Shown here: piece by piece, positions 1 to 12,319 of the stretch
Position numbering within the stretch: position 1 is the stretch's first letter
Layout: every line of letters begins with the position of its first letter
NCBI GenBank assembly: GCA_029948255.1
Contig: JALIZF010000991.1
Span: 59,899 to 123,898 of the forward strand
Source: Telmatactis stephensoni
Lineage: Eukaryota > Cnidaria > Anthozoa > Actiniaria > Isophelliidae
Length of the DNA: 64,000 bases
Direction of reading: 5' to 3'
Program-made: the position numbers and the translations under genes
The notes under the pieces: model-generated
Seen by the model: only the letters and a program-made list of their open reading frames with translations
Told to the model about the DNA's origin: nothing
Database searches by the model: none

Positions 1-233
1 TCATCTCTCAGGATTGTTTGTCCTTGGGTCTCAGAGCGCTGGTTTCTGTACGACATGACCATAGCCGTGATCCATGACGCTAAAACAATCACATCTGTCA
101 CGATCCAGGCAAACCATCCTTTCTCTGCTCCCTGTATTAGATAGTAATCCAAAATAACACCTTGAAGCAGTAGAAATACGATACTTAATACACGAGCAAA
201 ATGGCGTCGCACAATTGAAGTCTTTCTCCCCAT
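1..233 (-). CDS. Multipass membrane protein, N-terminal part (possibly TMEM26-like), runs off left edge
   Basis: Read on the minus strand, an ATG at 233-231 opens a frame that stays open for 77 codons to the window edge. It begins with a basic N-terminus (MGRKTSIVRRH). A hydrophobic segment follows at about residues 15-33 (VLSIVFLLLQGVILDYYL). A short polar loop leads to a second hydrophobic segment at about residues 42-62 (WFAWIVTDVIVLASWITAMV), and then a charged stretch. The basic start and two membrane spans fit a multipass membrane protein. The general look recalls TMEM26-like proteins, but that is a weak impression from two helices. No splice donor is needed before the edge. The rest of the gene lies to the left, and its promoter would lie in about 234-500. 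Confidence 0.55.
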   Translation of the reverse strand, partial: MGRKTSIVRRHFARVLSIVFLLLQGVILDYYLIQGAEKGWFAWIVTDVIVLASWITAMVMSYRNQRSETQGQTILRD

Positions 234-1844
234 TTTCTTTGATTGTACTTTTGTGACTTCAGCTTATCGTTGTGTACTTACGTACAATCTCTCAATCAAC
301 ATCTCATGTTGAGAGCTTGTCTTGAGTTGTCCTCATTTGAATATCTAGCATATAATAAACCCTTAGTGCTCTGTGTCACCCTCTGGTCACATTGTTACAT
401 CAACCAGTAAGAAAGCAAACCTGTACAATCAGTAAATAACTAGCTGTTATTAATTGTAATTTTGAAACTTTTAATTTATTTGAAAAATAATCGAGGTATA
501 ATTAACCTTTTTCACGCTGGGGCGACATGATAAAATAATCATTTAAGAGGAAAAAGGAGTCCAACATCAAATTTTTCATATCGATAAATGTTGCAAAGTT
601 TGATTTATACTGAATTTGCAAAGTTTTATTTACTGACACGACAAATTTGATAATGGACTCCTTTCAATTTCAATTCAGTCCAGTGTCATCTCAGCGTGAT
701 AAGGTGAATTGGCCTTTTATTTTCAAGATTCAAACAACCATATCAACAATATAAATGTAACGATCAAAGACTAAATAAGCTGAAATGAACCCACTGAAAA
801 CAATATGAATAATCAGGGTCTTGTTCAGTGGGGTATCCATAGGTCGATAGTTAAACTTGCAGGCCATTTGTCGCTTGTCGGCTAAAATGTTCACGTTGTT
901 TTTGTTGTCATTTGGTTTGTTTGGTTATCGGAAGTCGGCCGAAATTTCTATTGAATTTTTTCGCGTTAGTCAGTTATTCAAAAACTGCTGAAAACCACCG
1001 AACATCGTCTGTAAGTTATATACTTGTCTTATAGTTCTTGGACCTTCTTGTAGTCCGAAGCAGAAAGTGGGATATAATTTTCAGTTCGATGATCTATTTT
1101 ATCTTATACAACCTCCAACCACAAAATCGAGGACCCCTCTGTGAATCACTGCACATTCCAGTGAAGGTGGCTACCTCTAGATCTATCAGCTCAATAAAGA
1201 TTATATTATCAAAATCCTCATTCCTTTTCAAACCTTGCCTCCTCTGTTGCTTTCAACCTAAAACAAGAGCCATGATTAATTGCCAGTGGCAAAATAAAGC
1301 CGTCACGCATACCATAAGTACAGCTCGCCGAGGAAAATTGATTTGTTCACCTAGGTGCGTCATAGTGAAGCTTAGTGAACGAAGAAAACAAGAGCCTTGT
1401 CCTAAGGGCACACCACCACACTTTGCGCGCTTTTTTATTCGCTCTTGTTGCTGTAATAATAATAATAACGTTGCATGTTAAAACGCCTACTGATTTAAAA
1501 TAGCTGCATTCATTTCTTGTAATGAAAGTTGTAAAATATCAATCATAATCGGTGTTACAATCGTATTTTTTCTGGGTAAATTTACACAGCAGATTACTTG
1601 TTTATAAGACGTTCTTTTGGTCTTTCATAGTTACTGTGTTTGTTTGTTTAGAGCTGTTGCCTAGTTACGATGTGTAAGATTTAATTGAGGCACGAAAATG
1701 GCACGAAAAAGATGCAAAAATTGATAAACGGCGGATCTGACATAATACTGAAATAGCGTTCTAGTTTGGAGATCGGTGCAATGTCAAAAAGCGCAGAGGA
1801 TGAGGACGAATGGTCGAGAATGGAGAGACGGGGGGAATAATAGA
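234..1844. other. Intergenic, no gene seen
   Basis: AT-rich sequence without a convincing coding exon. The open frame near 1038-1481 has no domain, signal or compositional support. The part next to 233 is the likely promoter/5' region of the minus-strand membrane-protein gene. Confidence 0.5.
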
Positions 1845-1941
1845 TGCTAAATACGACCCTATCGGTACTTAAGTAGGGATTCCTAGGAGTTCCAGGCCCG
1901 GGGGGGAGGGGGTAAGTAACTATGGTGTTTGTTCGCAATTG
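1845..1941 (+). repeat. Dispersed repeat, copy 1
   Basis: This stretch starts with TGCTAAATACGACC and ends with GTTCGCAATT. It is closely similar to 3441-3529. The copies share the central GGAGTTCCAGG and differ by a G-rich insertion. Probably the end of a transposon family; the type is not recognised. Confidence 0.5.
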
Positions 1942-2249
1942 ACCGATAGAAAACGTTTCAAACTAAAATGCGTTTTTCCATTTTCAAAACATCTAAAAAG
2001 GTATTTGCATGGAAGGGATAACGAGTATTAATTGATATTGCTTTGAAACAGTAAAAATTAGCGATGTTCCTTGTCTTTCACCGTCTTTTAATTCAGTACG
2101 TTAGCTACAACACGTACAACGTTTGAAAAAGCATTTCAGTTTCGAACCCGTTATATATTAGTCCCTCGGGACAAGCCTGCAGCTGACAGATGAAAAAAAG
2201 CGAAATAAGTTCAATTTGGAAAAGTAATGATCACAAATGGAGCTTTTAT

Positions 2250-2830
2250 TTTATACCTTTTGTTTGCCTTCCAGTCTTCAAGGCCATACATTTGGCAAAG
2301 AACTGGCATGTCAGTGCTACACAGGAGAAAGCTACGATCGAATTTATGCTACACGTGAAAACTGAGATTTCAACAGGATAGCTTTCCTTTTGCCTAGCAT
2401 TCCCAAACTTTAGTACCGACTATCTAAAAGCTACGCAGGCGGAAACTGAGAGTAAACGCTCCAGCGCCACACTGGCTCAATACCACACAGGTTCATTACG
2501 AACTGAAACCGATATCTGAAAGCCACACAGGCTGTAAAACAAGAGAAAAGCTTCGATGCCTCACAGGCTCAATGCAGCACAGGCGCGAAAAAACGATATT
2601 TGAGCCACACATGCAGGTGGAAACTAAGAGAAAAACGTTGATGCCATTCAGACGAATTGTAAGAAATCCTTTTTTATCTTTCAAATGCACTGTCCAGCTT
2701 TCAGTGACACACAGGCAAAAAAATACAACAAACAAACAAACAAACAAACAAACAAACAAACAAACAAAAAACCTGAAATTCCAAATACACACAGGGGAAA
2801 CTAAGATGAAGGCCTCCACCCCACACAGGC
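2250..2830 (+). repeat. Degenerate CACACAGG-containing minisatellite
   Basis: The words CACACAGG, CTACGCAGG and CTCACAGG recur at irregular spacing. Each is often followed by a purine-rich stretch such as GAAACTAAGAG. A (CAAA)n tract sits at about 2728-2768. The pattern resembles decayed tandem repeats. A translated HTGE-like word appears once or twice, but no complete zinc finger (CxxC...HxxxH) is present, so this is not called a gene. Confidence 0.35.
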
Positions 2831-3440
2831 GATGTTACATTGCCGACTGTGCAGTCCGAAATAGTTCTGGCTTTTTGGCAACATGGAATACAGAATTTGA
2901 TTAATCTTGATTACTTGGCCTTTCTAGCACATGCATGCCATATACACGAGCCGAAAGAAAACAAACTCGAAAACTAACGACATTGTTAATAATTAACCGA
3001 TGCTATCATTACCAACGAGCCGCGGAGACGAGCTAGTCCGGCGAAAAAGAAGAAGGAAAAAAAAAAAAAACAGATTGAAACAACAACAGACTCCACAGAA
3101 AGATAACTAGCTAGAGAACTCTTACTTAGAAAGACTTATCCGTCGACCGGTTACACACAGTTTATAGAATTATCAAAACTATCTAATTGGACGAACGTTA
3201 TATATAAGCTCCGACGTGCTGGCATACAGGCTAGGGCGGATATTCAAAACAACACTGATTCTTCAATTAATAGTCATGTGACTGTCACGAGGCGGCAGAG
3301 ATGAACTCAAACACTGATAATGGCTCCATCTTTCACGAGTTCACGGAGGCGCAGCGAAAAGCCTAAAAAGAGAGTAGATAATTGTCATCCACGCGTTTCC
3401 CGAAATAAAGAGAATGTTTGACTTTTGGAAGCCCTATTTT

Positions 3441-3529
3441 TGCTAAATACGACCATATCGTTACGTAACTAGGAATCCCTGGGAGTTCCAGGACTTGGGG
3501 ATATTTATTTATGGTTTTGTTCGCAATTA
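3441..3529 (+). repeat. Dispersed repeat, copy 2
   Basis: Second copy of the repeat at 1845-1941, same orientation, with the same start and end words. Confidence 0.5.
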
Positions 3530-5983
3530 CTCCAAATAATGAGAAGAATCGAATAGTATCACGCATCAGCCTGCATAAGCACAGAGAAGCGACTGGGTAC
3601 GAGTCTGAGTGGCTACAAGCAACCGAAGCCCCGCCCCGGTTCGATCGATTTAATCGAGAGAATCAACTACAAATACGGCGAAAATTGTGCCTTTTTTCAA
3701 CAACCTTGGGCTAAATTTAAAGTACAATTTCTAAATGAAATGATTATTGTACTTCAGTGGTGTGCTGTTTTTTGTTGCATTGGTTGCTTGTTTTTTTGTT
3801 TGTTGCTTTTTTGTTTTGTTTTTGTTTGTTTGTTTGTTTGTTCGGGGTTTTTTTGAGAATTTTTATGGAGTTTTTCAGGTTTTATCGGCCAGTAGAATGG
3901 AACTGAAAAACAAAATGTCACAAAACCATTTATACACAGATGTGTACATACATTTTGACAAAGTTGACTTGTGATAACAATTGCAGTGAAAAATGGTTAC
4001 TTAAATCTATATCTCAGCTTTAATTTATCACGTTTGTGACTTAAAGAAATTGATTTTTTTCTACTTTATTTGCACACAGATATTTATAAGAAAAGAACAG
4101 AAAACTATTGCTTTGTTCAACAGCAATTTTATGAGCAGACGCGTTGCCCAAACCGTACTGAATTTTGTAAAAAAAAATGACTTCTTATAATGACTGCATG
4201 AAAAATGCTTACTTATATTTATCAGGAATCTTAGGCAACCAGTAACCTTTCAATTGCAACTTATCAGGCTTTCAAGTGACAATCCGTGTAAGAAGTAGGC
4301 AGCCGGCCCTCTATTGTTCTTATGCATTTCACTTTCCCCCATACAAAAATGGATGGATTTCCATACTGAGAATATATCAACTTATGAACAACGTTTTTAA
4401 AATAAAATGTACCCAACATGATGAGATCGGACAGATTAAACGATATAAAATTAGCACCTCACTTTCTGCATTCCATGCATTAATGATGCCTATACCGGCC
4501 TCTTACTCGAACCATTACTTAAGTATCAGGTAATTTGGATGGGTGGTCATTAGCGCTAATGTACTGATAAACGCCATATTGTAACAAAAGCTGACCATGT
4601 TGCTTAGCAACAAATACTACATAAGTGATATCCTTGGTAATAAAGAAATTTATCTCTACCGCACCTGTAGTGGTGTTCTTTATACCTATGACTTTTAAAA
4701 TAGACTTTGAAAACTCATAATTTAGCCAATTTATGAGTAATTCATAGATAGATAGGCCAATCAGAGAGCTATATCCAGCCAGGTCACGTGTGAGGAATTG
4801 ATTGTGAAATCGCCTCAACTGCTTTTGCTGTTTGGATGGGAATAGCATTCTGAAATCTTGAGTCTTGAGTCCATCTAGAAGAACGGCCCGCACTATAACG
4901 TTATTGTGCGTCTGACTTTTATACACACACTGAACTGAAGGTAGGAGCAAAAATTTGTTATAAAATAAATAATGTATATGTGAAAACTGAAAAGGTAGAA
5001 AAGGGAACAATAGCCCTTTTTTCAAGTTTGCGCGTTGCGGACTTGAATTTCGACGTTAGCTTTAATTCGAATTCAAATTCAAATTCGAATTCAAAGAAAC
5101 TAAAACTAAAAAAAACCCACACTTTTGTTGTAGCCAGTCAACCGGGTATGTCATGAGAAAATGAGTCACAGGAAAATGAGTTTTTCTCCTTTACTACCTG
5201 GATATTTGGTTTATAAAATATATAGCATAAACATTTATGGCATATATTGGCTACAATGCTACCATATTGAAATTTGAGGACAGAGACATGGCTCGCACAA
5301 AAACGTCAATATAAAACCATCACTTATGTTTCTGGAAGATGAAAGCACTCGAAAGGCAAGAGGAACACCGGACTACGCCTCATGTATTGTACCCAAGCTT
5401 AATTGCCTGCTTTTCTTGTGCCAGCGTGTTCACATCACAGTACAGAGACATGCGCGCGCGTTTTATATTGCTCAAATACTGAGGGGTTTTTAAGATACAA
5501 AATTGTGGTGTTATTTAACCCGTGAAACAAAAATCAATTCTTCGACCGTTATTTTTTAAATCATCCTTAAAATATGACTTGTTGGATCCATTATAGGAAT
5601 AATAGTATTACGAGTCTTACAAAGGGTCATTTCTACTATTTACTCATTTCTACTATTTACTATTTACTCATAAGAGTACCGGGGAGTCCAACATGGAGTC
5701 ATTTTTACCTCTTGTTGGGGTCAAAACAACTCTAAGAATCATATACTACGTTATATTAAGGAGTCAAAACTCTTATACAAACGAGTCAACTGAAATGATT
5801 CCAGTTGGAGCCAAAACGACTCCTTAATTTGTTTTTACTTTGAACAATAACCCAAAGTACTGATCAATGCTACCCAATCAGGAAGGAAAAGAATTGACAG
5901 GGAAGGAAAAGAGAAAAGGGAAGGTAAAAGGAAAGAAAAAAGAGGTTCTCCCTTCGTTTCCCTCCACTTCACCTTTCTCGTCT

Positions 5984-5985
<2 letters not shown>
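3530..5985. other. Intergenic, no gene seen
   Basis: AT-rich, with a TTTG-rich run at about 3770-3845 and an AATTC/AAATTC run at about 5063-5094. The 168-codon minus-strand open frame at 4519-5025 has no recognisable domain or signal peptide and crosses sequence that looks repeat-derived, so it is not called. Confidence 0.4.

Positions 5986-6017
<32 letters not shown>
5985..6017 (+). repeat. Poly-C tract
   Basis: Uninterrupted C run of about 30 bases, next to a repeat end that recurs in inverted orientation at 11703-11800. Confidence 0.9.
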
Positions 6018-6019
<2 letters not shown>

Positions 6020-6054
6020 TCCTCTCATCCTCTCATCCCCCATTCCCCGTTCCC

Positions 6055-6150
6055 CGACGAACAGGCCACGCAGGTTATGATATTGTGCCCGGGATATCAT
6101 GGTTTTCCCTTCTGAACGAAGGTCAATAAATATAATATATGTAAGTTGTA
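6055..6150 (+). repeat. Dispersed repeat end, copy 1
   Basis: Includes CAGGCCACGCAGGTTATGAT and CCCGGGATATCATGG, followed by GTCAATAAATAT. The same words occur in reverse complement at about 11703-11800. In both places the repeat borders a purine- or pyrimidine-rich flank. Likely one transposon or SINE family; the type is unknown. Confidence 0.6.
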
Positions 6151-6419
6151 TATATAGCGTATGATATATATTTAATTTGTAAATGAGATAATGGAGTTTT
6201 ATAATAATGGATGTATAACATCTTTAAATTGTAATGTACTAAAGATTTTGCCACGCGAGAGGAAGAATTTTTCAAATACTTAATTCAGTTATCAGCTTCA
6301 TTTGAGGAAATATCTTTTTAAGTATCTTCATTATACTTAAAGTTCTCTTGATTGTAGTACTTAATGTTTTTTTTCTCTTCCTTTATTTATATATCAGTGC
6401 TTTTTTCTTTTCTTCAGTT

Positions 6420-6425
6420 TCTTTT

Positions 6426-6509
<84 letters not shown>

Positions 6510-6511
6510 TT
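6420..6511 (+). repeat. (TTTC)n microsatellite
   Basis: About 22 uninterrupted TTTC units. The two overlapping phenylalanine/serine-rich open frames here are only translations of this repeat. Confidence 0.95.
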
Positions 6512-7299
6512 TGATCGCGTTAAGTCAGTGTGTTATTGGTTTAATTGTAAGGATTAAAATGGAAGAAAATGGATTAAGAAAAGAATGCAATGATAGGCAC
6601 ATAATCAAAGTTTTTGAAATTTTCTCTCCACTAAAAAGCTTGTCTGTTATATTGTTGCAAGAGAGTTTTTCAGCGTTTTATCAGCTTTACGTTACCTTAA
6701 GTAAGTAAAAACATTCCTAAAAACTCAACATAACTTGATAATGATATACATATACTCTAAACAATTAAACCAAAACAAATTTCAATCCTCGAAACAAATA
6801 AAAATATAATTTAACAAATTTACCACAAATTGGAGAAGTAATTTCTCGTGAGCGCGCGCGCAAAATCAAAACGATGACGCAAATCGTTGGTATGGCTCTT
6901 ATTTACCACAGCTCTCGACTAATCAGAAAGCGAGAAACTGATTGATTGTGTTAAAAAATAAATAACACGTAGTATTTCCTTCTTGTTGCTACGATATCGA
7001 CAGTTGATATTATTTTGTGATTGATATGTTTATTAACATGCTCTTAAAAAGCCATTTTTAAAGATAAATACCTTGATATGAATTGCTTGGTTTCATTAAT
7101 TCCCTCGAGAATCAAACATAAACAAAGTGGTAGCATGCCGGATGAACAATGCAATCTTTTGTTGAAATTTATCCAAGATGGCTGCCGTGACGTCACTTGA
7201 AACCGAGCAATCAACCCAGCACCAATCTTCGGCCGTGCGCGCGCCTCAAAGCATCTATATATTTATCTAGTGCGTCATGGACCGTTTCAAGTCAAAGCA

Positions 7300-7652
7300 C
7301 AGGCAAACTAAGCTCTTAACTATAGACCGATTTAAAAATGAGTTTCACGAAAAAATGCTGAAATCACTTCAAAGGATAAAAAACTGAATTTAATAAACGT
7401 ATTTCAGCAGTAGAAGTTGTATTGTGTCATTTATTGTTAAATTCTAAAGCGTTTTTTCATAACCTGTCCTTCTTGAAGGAAAAAAACTCTTTAATTTAAA
7501 AATAAATAACACAATACAACTTCTGCGTAAAGTACTACGCTTATTTTTATTAAATACAATTTTTTATCCTCTGAAGTGGTTTCAACTTTTTTCTTGAAAC
7601 TCATTTTTACTGCATGTCAAACCGCTCTAGTTAAGAGCTTGGGTTGCCTGTG
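7300..7652. mobile_element. MITE-like long inverted repeat
   Basis: Left arm AGGCAAACTAAGCTCTTAAC is matched by the reverse complement GTTAAGAGCTTGGGTTGCCT at the right end. The arms carry further matching blocks: GAAGTTGTATTGTGT against ACACAATACAACTTC, and GGATAAAAAACTGAATTTAA against its partner. Imperfect palindrome of about 350 bp with no ORF; typical of non-autonomous DNA transposons. Confidence 0.65.
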
Positions 7653-7934
7653 GTCAAAGTAGCCTGTGAATAAACCTCCTCGATTTGAGGCGGATGCATT
7701 CGGTAGTAAACACAGGATATTGCATGGTTGCGCAAAGATATAATTCTATCTTCAAGTGTTAAAAATATCGAGTGAGCGCAGCAAACCAGTGGCATGAGAA
7801 GATAAAATTCGTATCTCCAAGCGACCATGTAACATCTGCTTATTATATAGGTATCAATGAAATGTTAAAAATAAAAAATATTCAGGGCTATATTTTAAAT
7901 GATCTATAATTTCATAATTACTTTTTATTAATCG

Positions 7935-8042
7935 AGAGCGCGGTCAAGATGGGAAAATATCAGACTGAGGTCTTCATAATACATAATTAAAAGACCGAGG
8001 TCAGATAATTTTACGTAATGACCAAGCGGACGAGGTCAATTA
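7935..8042. repeat. GAGCGCGGTC/GAAAATATCAGAC repeat, copy 1
   Basis: Contains GGGAAAATATCAGACTGAGG and GACCGAGGTC words that also build the palindrome at 13315-13436 in intron 1 of gene B. Dispersed repeat family. Confidence 0.5.
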
Positions 8043-8429
8043 GAAGTTTATTATATGGCATTTTTAACCTTTTACGTCTTTTCTAGCATTTGGATCGAAT
8101 TTGATTTCCAGTTTATGCGCGCGCGTGTGGCTGGATTCCCGCCTTTTTATTTTGTAAGTGTGAGTTCACAAACAATTACACCATTAAGCACCATCAATAG
8201 TTAAGATCGATTTGTTAGTAAAAATGCTTAAAGAACAAGATTCAAGTACTACAATGCAAGCTCAAGGATAGCAAATGAGAATGTTGGATATTTTTGGAGC
8301 TTTTTGTGCTGGCTGTGGTGACCGAGAGAGCTTGTTTAGTTTTACACACGTAAGTTAGTCTTTTTCCGATTTTCTTTTTCTTTTAATGAGCTTTTATCAT
8401 GTAATTCCAAAAGTCAGAGTACAGAAATA

Positions 8430-8705
8430 TAATTACCATAGCTGGAAAGAGCACGTCAAAATTAGTAATGAAAACTGTGAAGTTTGAATGAAGTAACTTT
8501 CAAACTCACGAAGATATGAATTCAGTTCCGAAATCGAAATTGTGTATGAAAACATTCGCTGGTAGGCAAGAGATGCCTACCAGCAAAGGTTTTCTTACAA
8601 ATTCACACTTTTCAAAAATTCATATTCAGGCGAGTTTTGGATTTAATTCCTTCAAACTTCACTGTCTTGCTAATTTTAACATGCTCTTTCCAGCTATAGT
8701 AATTC
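8430..8705. mobile_element. MITE-like palindrome (GAAAGAGCACGTCAAAATT family)
   Basis: Left-arm ACCATAGCTGGAAAGAGCAC and GTGAAGTTTGAA are mirrored on the right by TTCAAACTTCAC and GTGCTCTTTCCAGCTATAG-like sequence. The centre holds a short perfect hairpin (GGTAGGCA/TGCCTACC). Related sequence forms the last about 200 bp of each 1.85-kb tandem unit at 53726-59262. Confidence 0.65.
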
Positions 8706-9040
8706 TTTTCTGTTTTACGAATTTAAAAATACCTGATAAAAGCTGCATTACTTGCTATAAAGAAAGTGCATAGATGTTTTTATAGGTTTTCTATTTATTC
8801 TTGCCGGGTATGTGATGTAGAACAAAATTTTGAATCCCGTAATCCGGACCGGTTGATTACGGGAAAAAGCTCTTAGCCAATCAGAGCGCGCGATTTCACC
8901 GAAGTAGTTTGTGCCATATAATAAATCTTGAAACCACCCGACTCCCCACATTGACACACCTCAAATCCACGGGGATTTTCGACTTGAAGAACATGATCCC
9001 AGATTTGACTGATGTACATGATCCCTGTGCCACCTAACAG

Positions 9041-9174
9041 GTTTCGTATGAGTGTGAAACAGACCGCGCTGTGCCGTGACCGTGTCAGTGCTGTGTTGTC
9101 TATAAAAACATTCCAAATTCCGGCCGTAACCGTGCCGTGACCGTGCGGTGCAGTTCACCAGTCATACGAAAACT
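9041..9174 (-). mobile_element. Short MITE, GTGTGAAAC family, copy 1
   Basis: Ends are TTTCGTATGAGTGTGAAAC and its near-mirror GTCATACGAAAACT. Between them lie repeated CCGTGCCGTGACCGTG words and a TATAAAAACATTC core. Other copies are at 17571-17710 and 30026-30166, with a fragment at 18017-18052. This copy ends about 120 bp before the start codon of gene A. Confidence 0.65.
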
Positions 9175-9296
9175 ACTGTAAGTCAATACGACACGGCAAG
9201 GTGGGCAGCGGAAATAGAAGAGGAGTGTGTACTGCATAGTTTGCATTCCTAACATTCTTCAACGTCCTTTATATTTTCAGTTCGTTATTATCAGCC

Positions 9297-9527
9297 ATGC
9301 AGACAATATATTTTATTTTCATGATCTTCTTTCTGGCTTCACTCTATGCGACAGCGGAAACCGCGGTGTCATTAAATGCATGCAATGGTGGTTACTGTAT
9401 ACAACAATACATTGAAGGGTTTAAATCATCTTCAAATGGTGATGATGATGATGATGATGTTGACAATATTAAATTGCACTGTGATAATGATCGTGTAAGT
9501 TCTGATTGAATTTATTTATTCATTCAT

Positions 9528-9574
<47 letters not shown>

Positions 9575-11277
9575 TTTGCACTGTGATAGTGATCATGTAA
9601 GTTCTGATTAAGTGTTAAGTATTTTTCTGTCTGTATATTTATTTGTTTGCTTGTTTATTTATGTTTATTTATTTATTTATTTACTCGATTTACATTATTT
9701 ATATATTTATATTAATATTATTTATTATTTCTATATTCATATTATTTACATATTTATATGTTTTAAGTTTTTGAAATTAGATCGTGTCCCTGATTAGTGT
9801 CACAAAGCTAAAGAATTATATGACAAATACTGATATAATATGATAAATAGTTATGATCATTATATTTATAAATTTACTCATTTATTCTCTTATTGAATCA
9901 TTTATACATCTATTTACTCATTTAACAATCTATTTATTTATTTATTCATATTGCCTTTTTACCTATTGATTTTCCATTTATTAGATTGTTTATCTATTTC
10001 CATAGAAACTTGCTAAGTGTACTGAATATTACATAAAGCAATGTGGTCCTACTGAGAATCTGTTAGCACTTGGACGAGCAGTGCTGTCGTACATCGTGGT
10101 TGATCAAATACTGTCTGTTTGTACTATTGGTGATTATGATGCATTGAATAATCTCGGTCGAAAAATAACTACAGGTAATCAATTGGTTGGGTTTAAAGGC
10201 CTGTGGGGGAGGGGGTAGTTGGCCTTGTATTGGTGGAATATACCCCTATTTTCTGGAGTTGTGCCGCTTAACAGAGTACATACTTATTTTTGAAAAGTTA
10301 CAACACTCGACTTCATCTCGTGGCGTCACCTTTTTTGTTCTCACCACGTTTTGACGTCATATGTGCAACTATTAGAGTACAGACGCACGGAAAATGGAAT
10401 CATCATGATTAACAATTCGTCCATGTGGACGTGTTTTATAAATTGGGTCATTAACCGGTGTATGATGTATATCATTAAGTAAAATAAATTTGATAAAGGT
10501 ATATATATACTAATTATTTTTTCCCTTTTAAATTACTAGCCAGTGATATTTCATTATCTGTGAGTGATCATTCGTGGGACTATGATCTCAAAATCTGTAA
10601 GTGTCCTTGCAATTCGTAGGCCAAATATCATTATTGTCCATTTACTCCTTATGCATTTCATCAGAGTAATAATAATCTCTAACGCAAGCGGGATTCGATC
10701 CTTTCAACTGTGTGTACCTGGCTTGTAAATGAATAAGTGACGCCAGAGGTGGCAGAAATGACGTAAAGCACTGCTTTGGATTAGCTTCCTCCGCAGGCAA
10801 CCTTTTATATTTGGGCTTCCTGTACGAAAATTAGGGAAGAAAACGACTGGGGACGAAAAGCCATTTATACCCTCCCCCATTTCGTGCCAGTCCTCTCCGA
10901 GCTCCCACAGGAAAACCAAAAGCAATAATACTCAAAAGAGTTGCTGCGGAGGAGGCTATGCTTTGTATAACTCCCTGGTTGTACATGAGTCGCCAATGTT
11001 CTATTTCTCTTAAAATCAATGCATTTATTTGTTTTAAACAGTGAGGAATTCCAAGTACGATGAATGTGCTGAGAAAGTGGACCGTATCTGCCTTGATTCA
11101 TTTGTATCCAAAATGAAGTTAAATCCATACAACTTGTGTAATAATATTCCTTTTAAATCCAGTTGCATCAAAGATTTACTGAATGAGTGTCCCAATGGTG
11201 CGATTTTGGAGAATTTGTTGAATGTTTTTCCGAGACAAGCTAATAAATTATTGAAACAATTTTGCCCTTCACGTTAA
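9297..11277 (+). CDS. Gene A: secreted cysteine-rich Asp-tract protein, 4 exons
   Basis: Exons 9297-9494, 10006-10174, 10540-10596 and 11042-11277 join in frame (phases 0,1,1) at GT-AG sites to give 219 residues. An N-terminal signal peptide of about 20 residues (hydrophobic IYFIFMIFFLASLYA) predicts secretion. Exon 1 carries a short Asp run (six D) before LHC. Exon 2 contains LLALGRAVLSY, the most conserved block of the family. Exon 4 contains LCNNIPFK and NVFPRQANK. Twelve cysteines follow the signal peptide, three in exon 1, three in exon 2 and six in exon 4, matching the three paralogues downstream. A is the most divergent copy: its first two exon-1 cysteines are C-x4-C rather than C-x7-C, and exon 3 is longer. 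ATTTTCAG just upstream (ending 9280) suggests a 5'UTR intron. The family was not recognised; the function is unknown. Confidence 0.8.
9513..9577 (+). repeat. (TTTA)n microsatellite in intron 1 of gene A
   Basis: Long TTTA run just after the donor of exon 1, with further TTTA-rich stretches to about 9960. Confidence 0.9.
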
Positions 11278-11412
11278 GGCAAAATCTTTATAGTAACTAT
11301 ATAGAATATAGATTTATAAAGCATATAATTTTATGCCAACATACGTACGGACAAATAAACCCCACAATCTAATTTAAAAATATCATACGCTATAGTAGGT
11401 AGATAACTTACA

Positions 11413-11710
11413 TCAAGAGACCATAATACTAAGAGAGCGAAACTCAGTATTGATGTCTGTGCGATGTTCGTGGCGCGACTAAGGCTATTTTTAGTAACTT
11501 CGCCATCGCACACGCGCAAGGCTCTTAAACAATAGAATCCAAAAGCCGAAAGCAAACGGTCCCGTCCTCGCGCACGTCAAAAATCAAATTCTATTGTTTG
11601 AGAGCCTTGCGCGCGCGATGGCAAAATTACTAAAAATAGCCTTAGTCGCGCCACGAACATCACACAGACATCAATACTGAGTTCCGCTCTCTTAGTATTA
11701 TGGTCTCTTG
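11413..11710. mobile_element. MITE, CAAGAGACCATAATAC family, copy 1
   Basis: Terminal inverted repeats of more than 25 bp: left CAAGAGACCATAATACTAAG, right its reverse complement ending GGTCTCTTG. The arms pair over nearly their full length (for example GGCTATTTTTAGTAA with TTACTAAAAATAGCC). Lies just 3' of gene A. A second copy sits in intron 1 of gene B (12870-13121). Confidence 0.8.
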
Positions 11711-11800
11711 CTTACATATATCATATTTATTGACCTTAGTTTAAGGGGAAACCATAATATCCCGGGCACAATATCATAACCTGCGTGGCCTGTTCGGGGT
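11711..11800 (-). repeat. Dispersed repeat end, copy 2 (inverted)
   Basis: Reverse-complement copy of the repeat at 6055-6150, including ATCATAACCTGCGTGGCCTG. Directly abuts the MITE at 11413-11710. Confidence 0.6.
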
Positions 11801-12113
11801 TGAGAGGGCAGAAGAAAGGGGAAGGGGAAGTAAGTAAGAGATCTTTCTTCCTCCATTTTTAGTCCCCTCTCCCCTCCCCTCAGAGCTGTGCACAATAATA
11901 TTACATTATTATTATTAGATATTACATCTAAATGTAGCCAAGTATAACCTACTCTCAACATGTAAACAAACTTACGTAAACAAAGCATATAATAAATTAT
12001 TGCCGTCATATAAACAGTTTATTCTTATTCATGATTAACGTAAATCTTGGCGACTACGCACAGGGAAGAGGAAGTCAAATACTGAGAATACGAATATGGT
12101 GTGCGCGCGTTGC

Positions 12114-12319
12114 AGCTTTCTTAAAATGATTGATACGAGGGACAGCTAAGGACACAAAGTACTCCATGAATACTAATTATGAACTAAAACGCTGTGCTTT
12201 CAGCTGGTTGGTTCCCATCACGTGAACAAATAAACCAGCCAACAAGATAGATTGACCCATACTTAATGTATTGTACGTGAATTGTGTTGGTAACCAACAA
12301 ATTTAAGGAAGTATCCAAG
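12114..12319 (+). promoter_or_regulatory. Conserved upstream block of gene B (putative promoter)
   Basis: This 206-bp block is almost the same as 16498-16703 upstream of gene C, with equal length. A diverged version lies at 21948-22058 upstream of gene D. Shared words include CAGCTGGTTGGTTCCCATCA, an E-box-like CACGTG followed by AACAAATA, and ACAAGATAGATTGACCCATAC. The last aligns with a GGATATAAAGACCC TATA-like word at D. Conservation with one spacing and orientation before three paralogues suggests the core promoter and leader. In C the block ends at a GT donor; in B the matching bases read CCAAGCATT, so that donor is missing. Confidence 0.55.

Noticed and set aside
2250..2904. C2H2 zinc-finger gene suggested by recurring HTGE-like words
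   Set aside because: No complete CxxC...HxxxH unit in any frame; better explained as a degenerate CACACAGG repeat.
4519..5025. 168-codon minus-strand open frame
   Set aside because: No domain, signal or splice context; composition like the surrounding AT-rich repeat-derived DNA.
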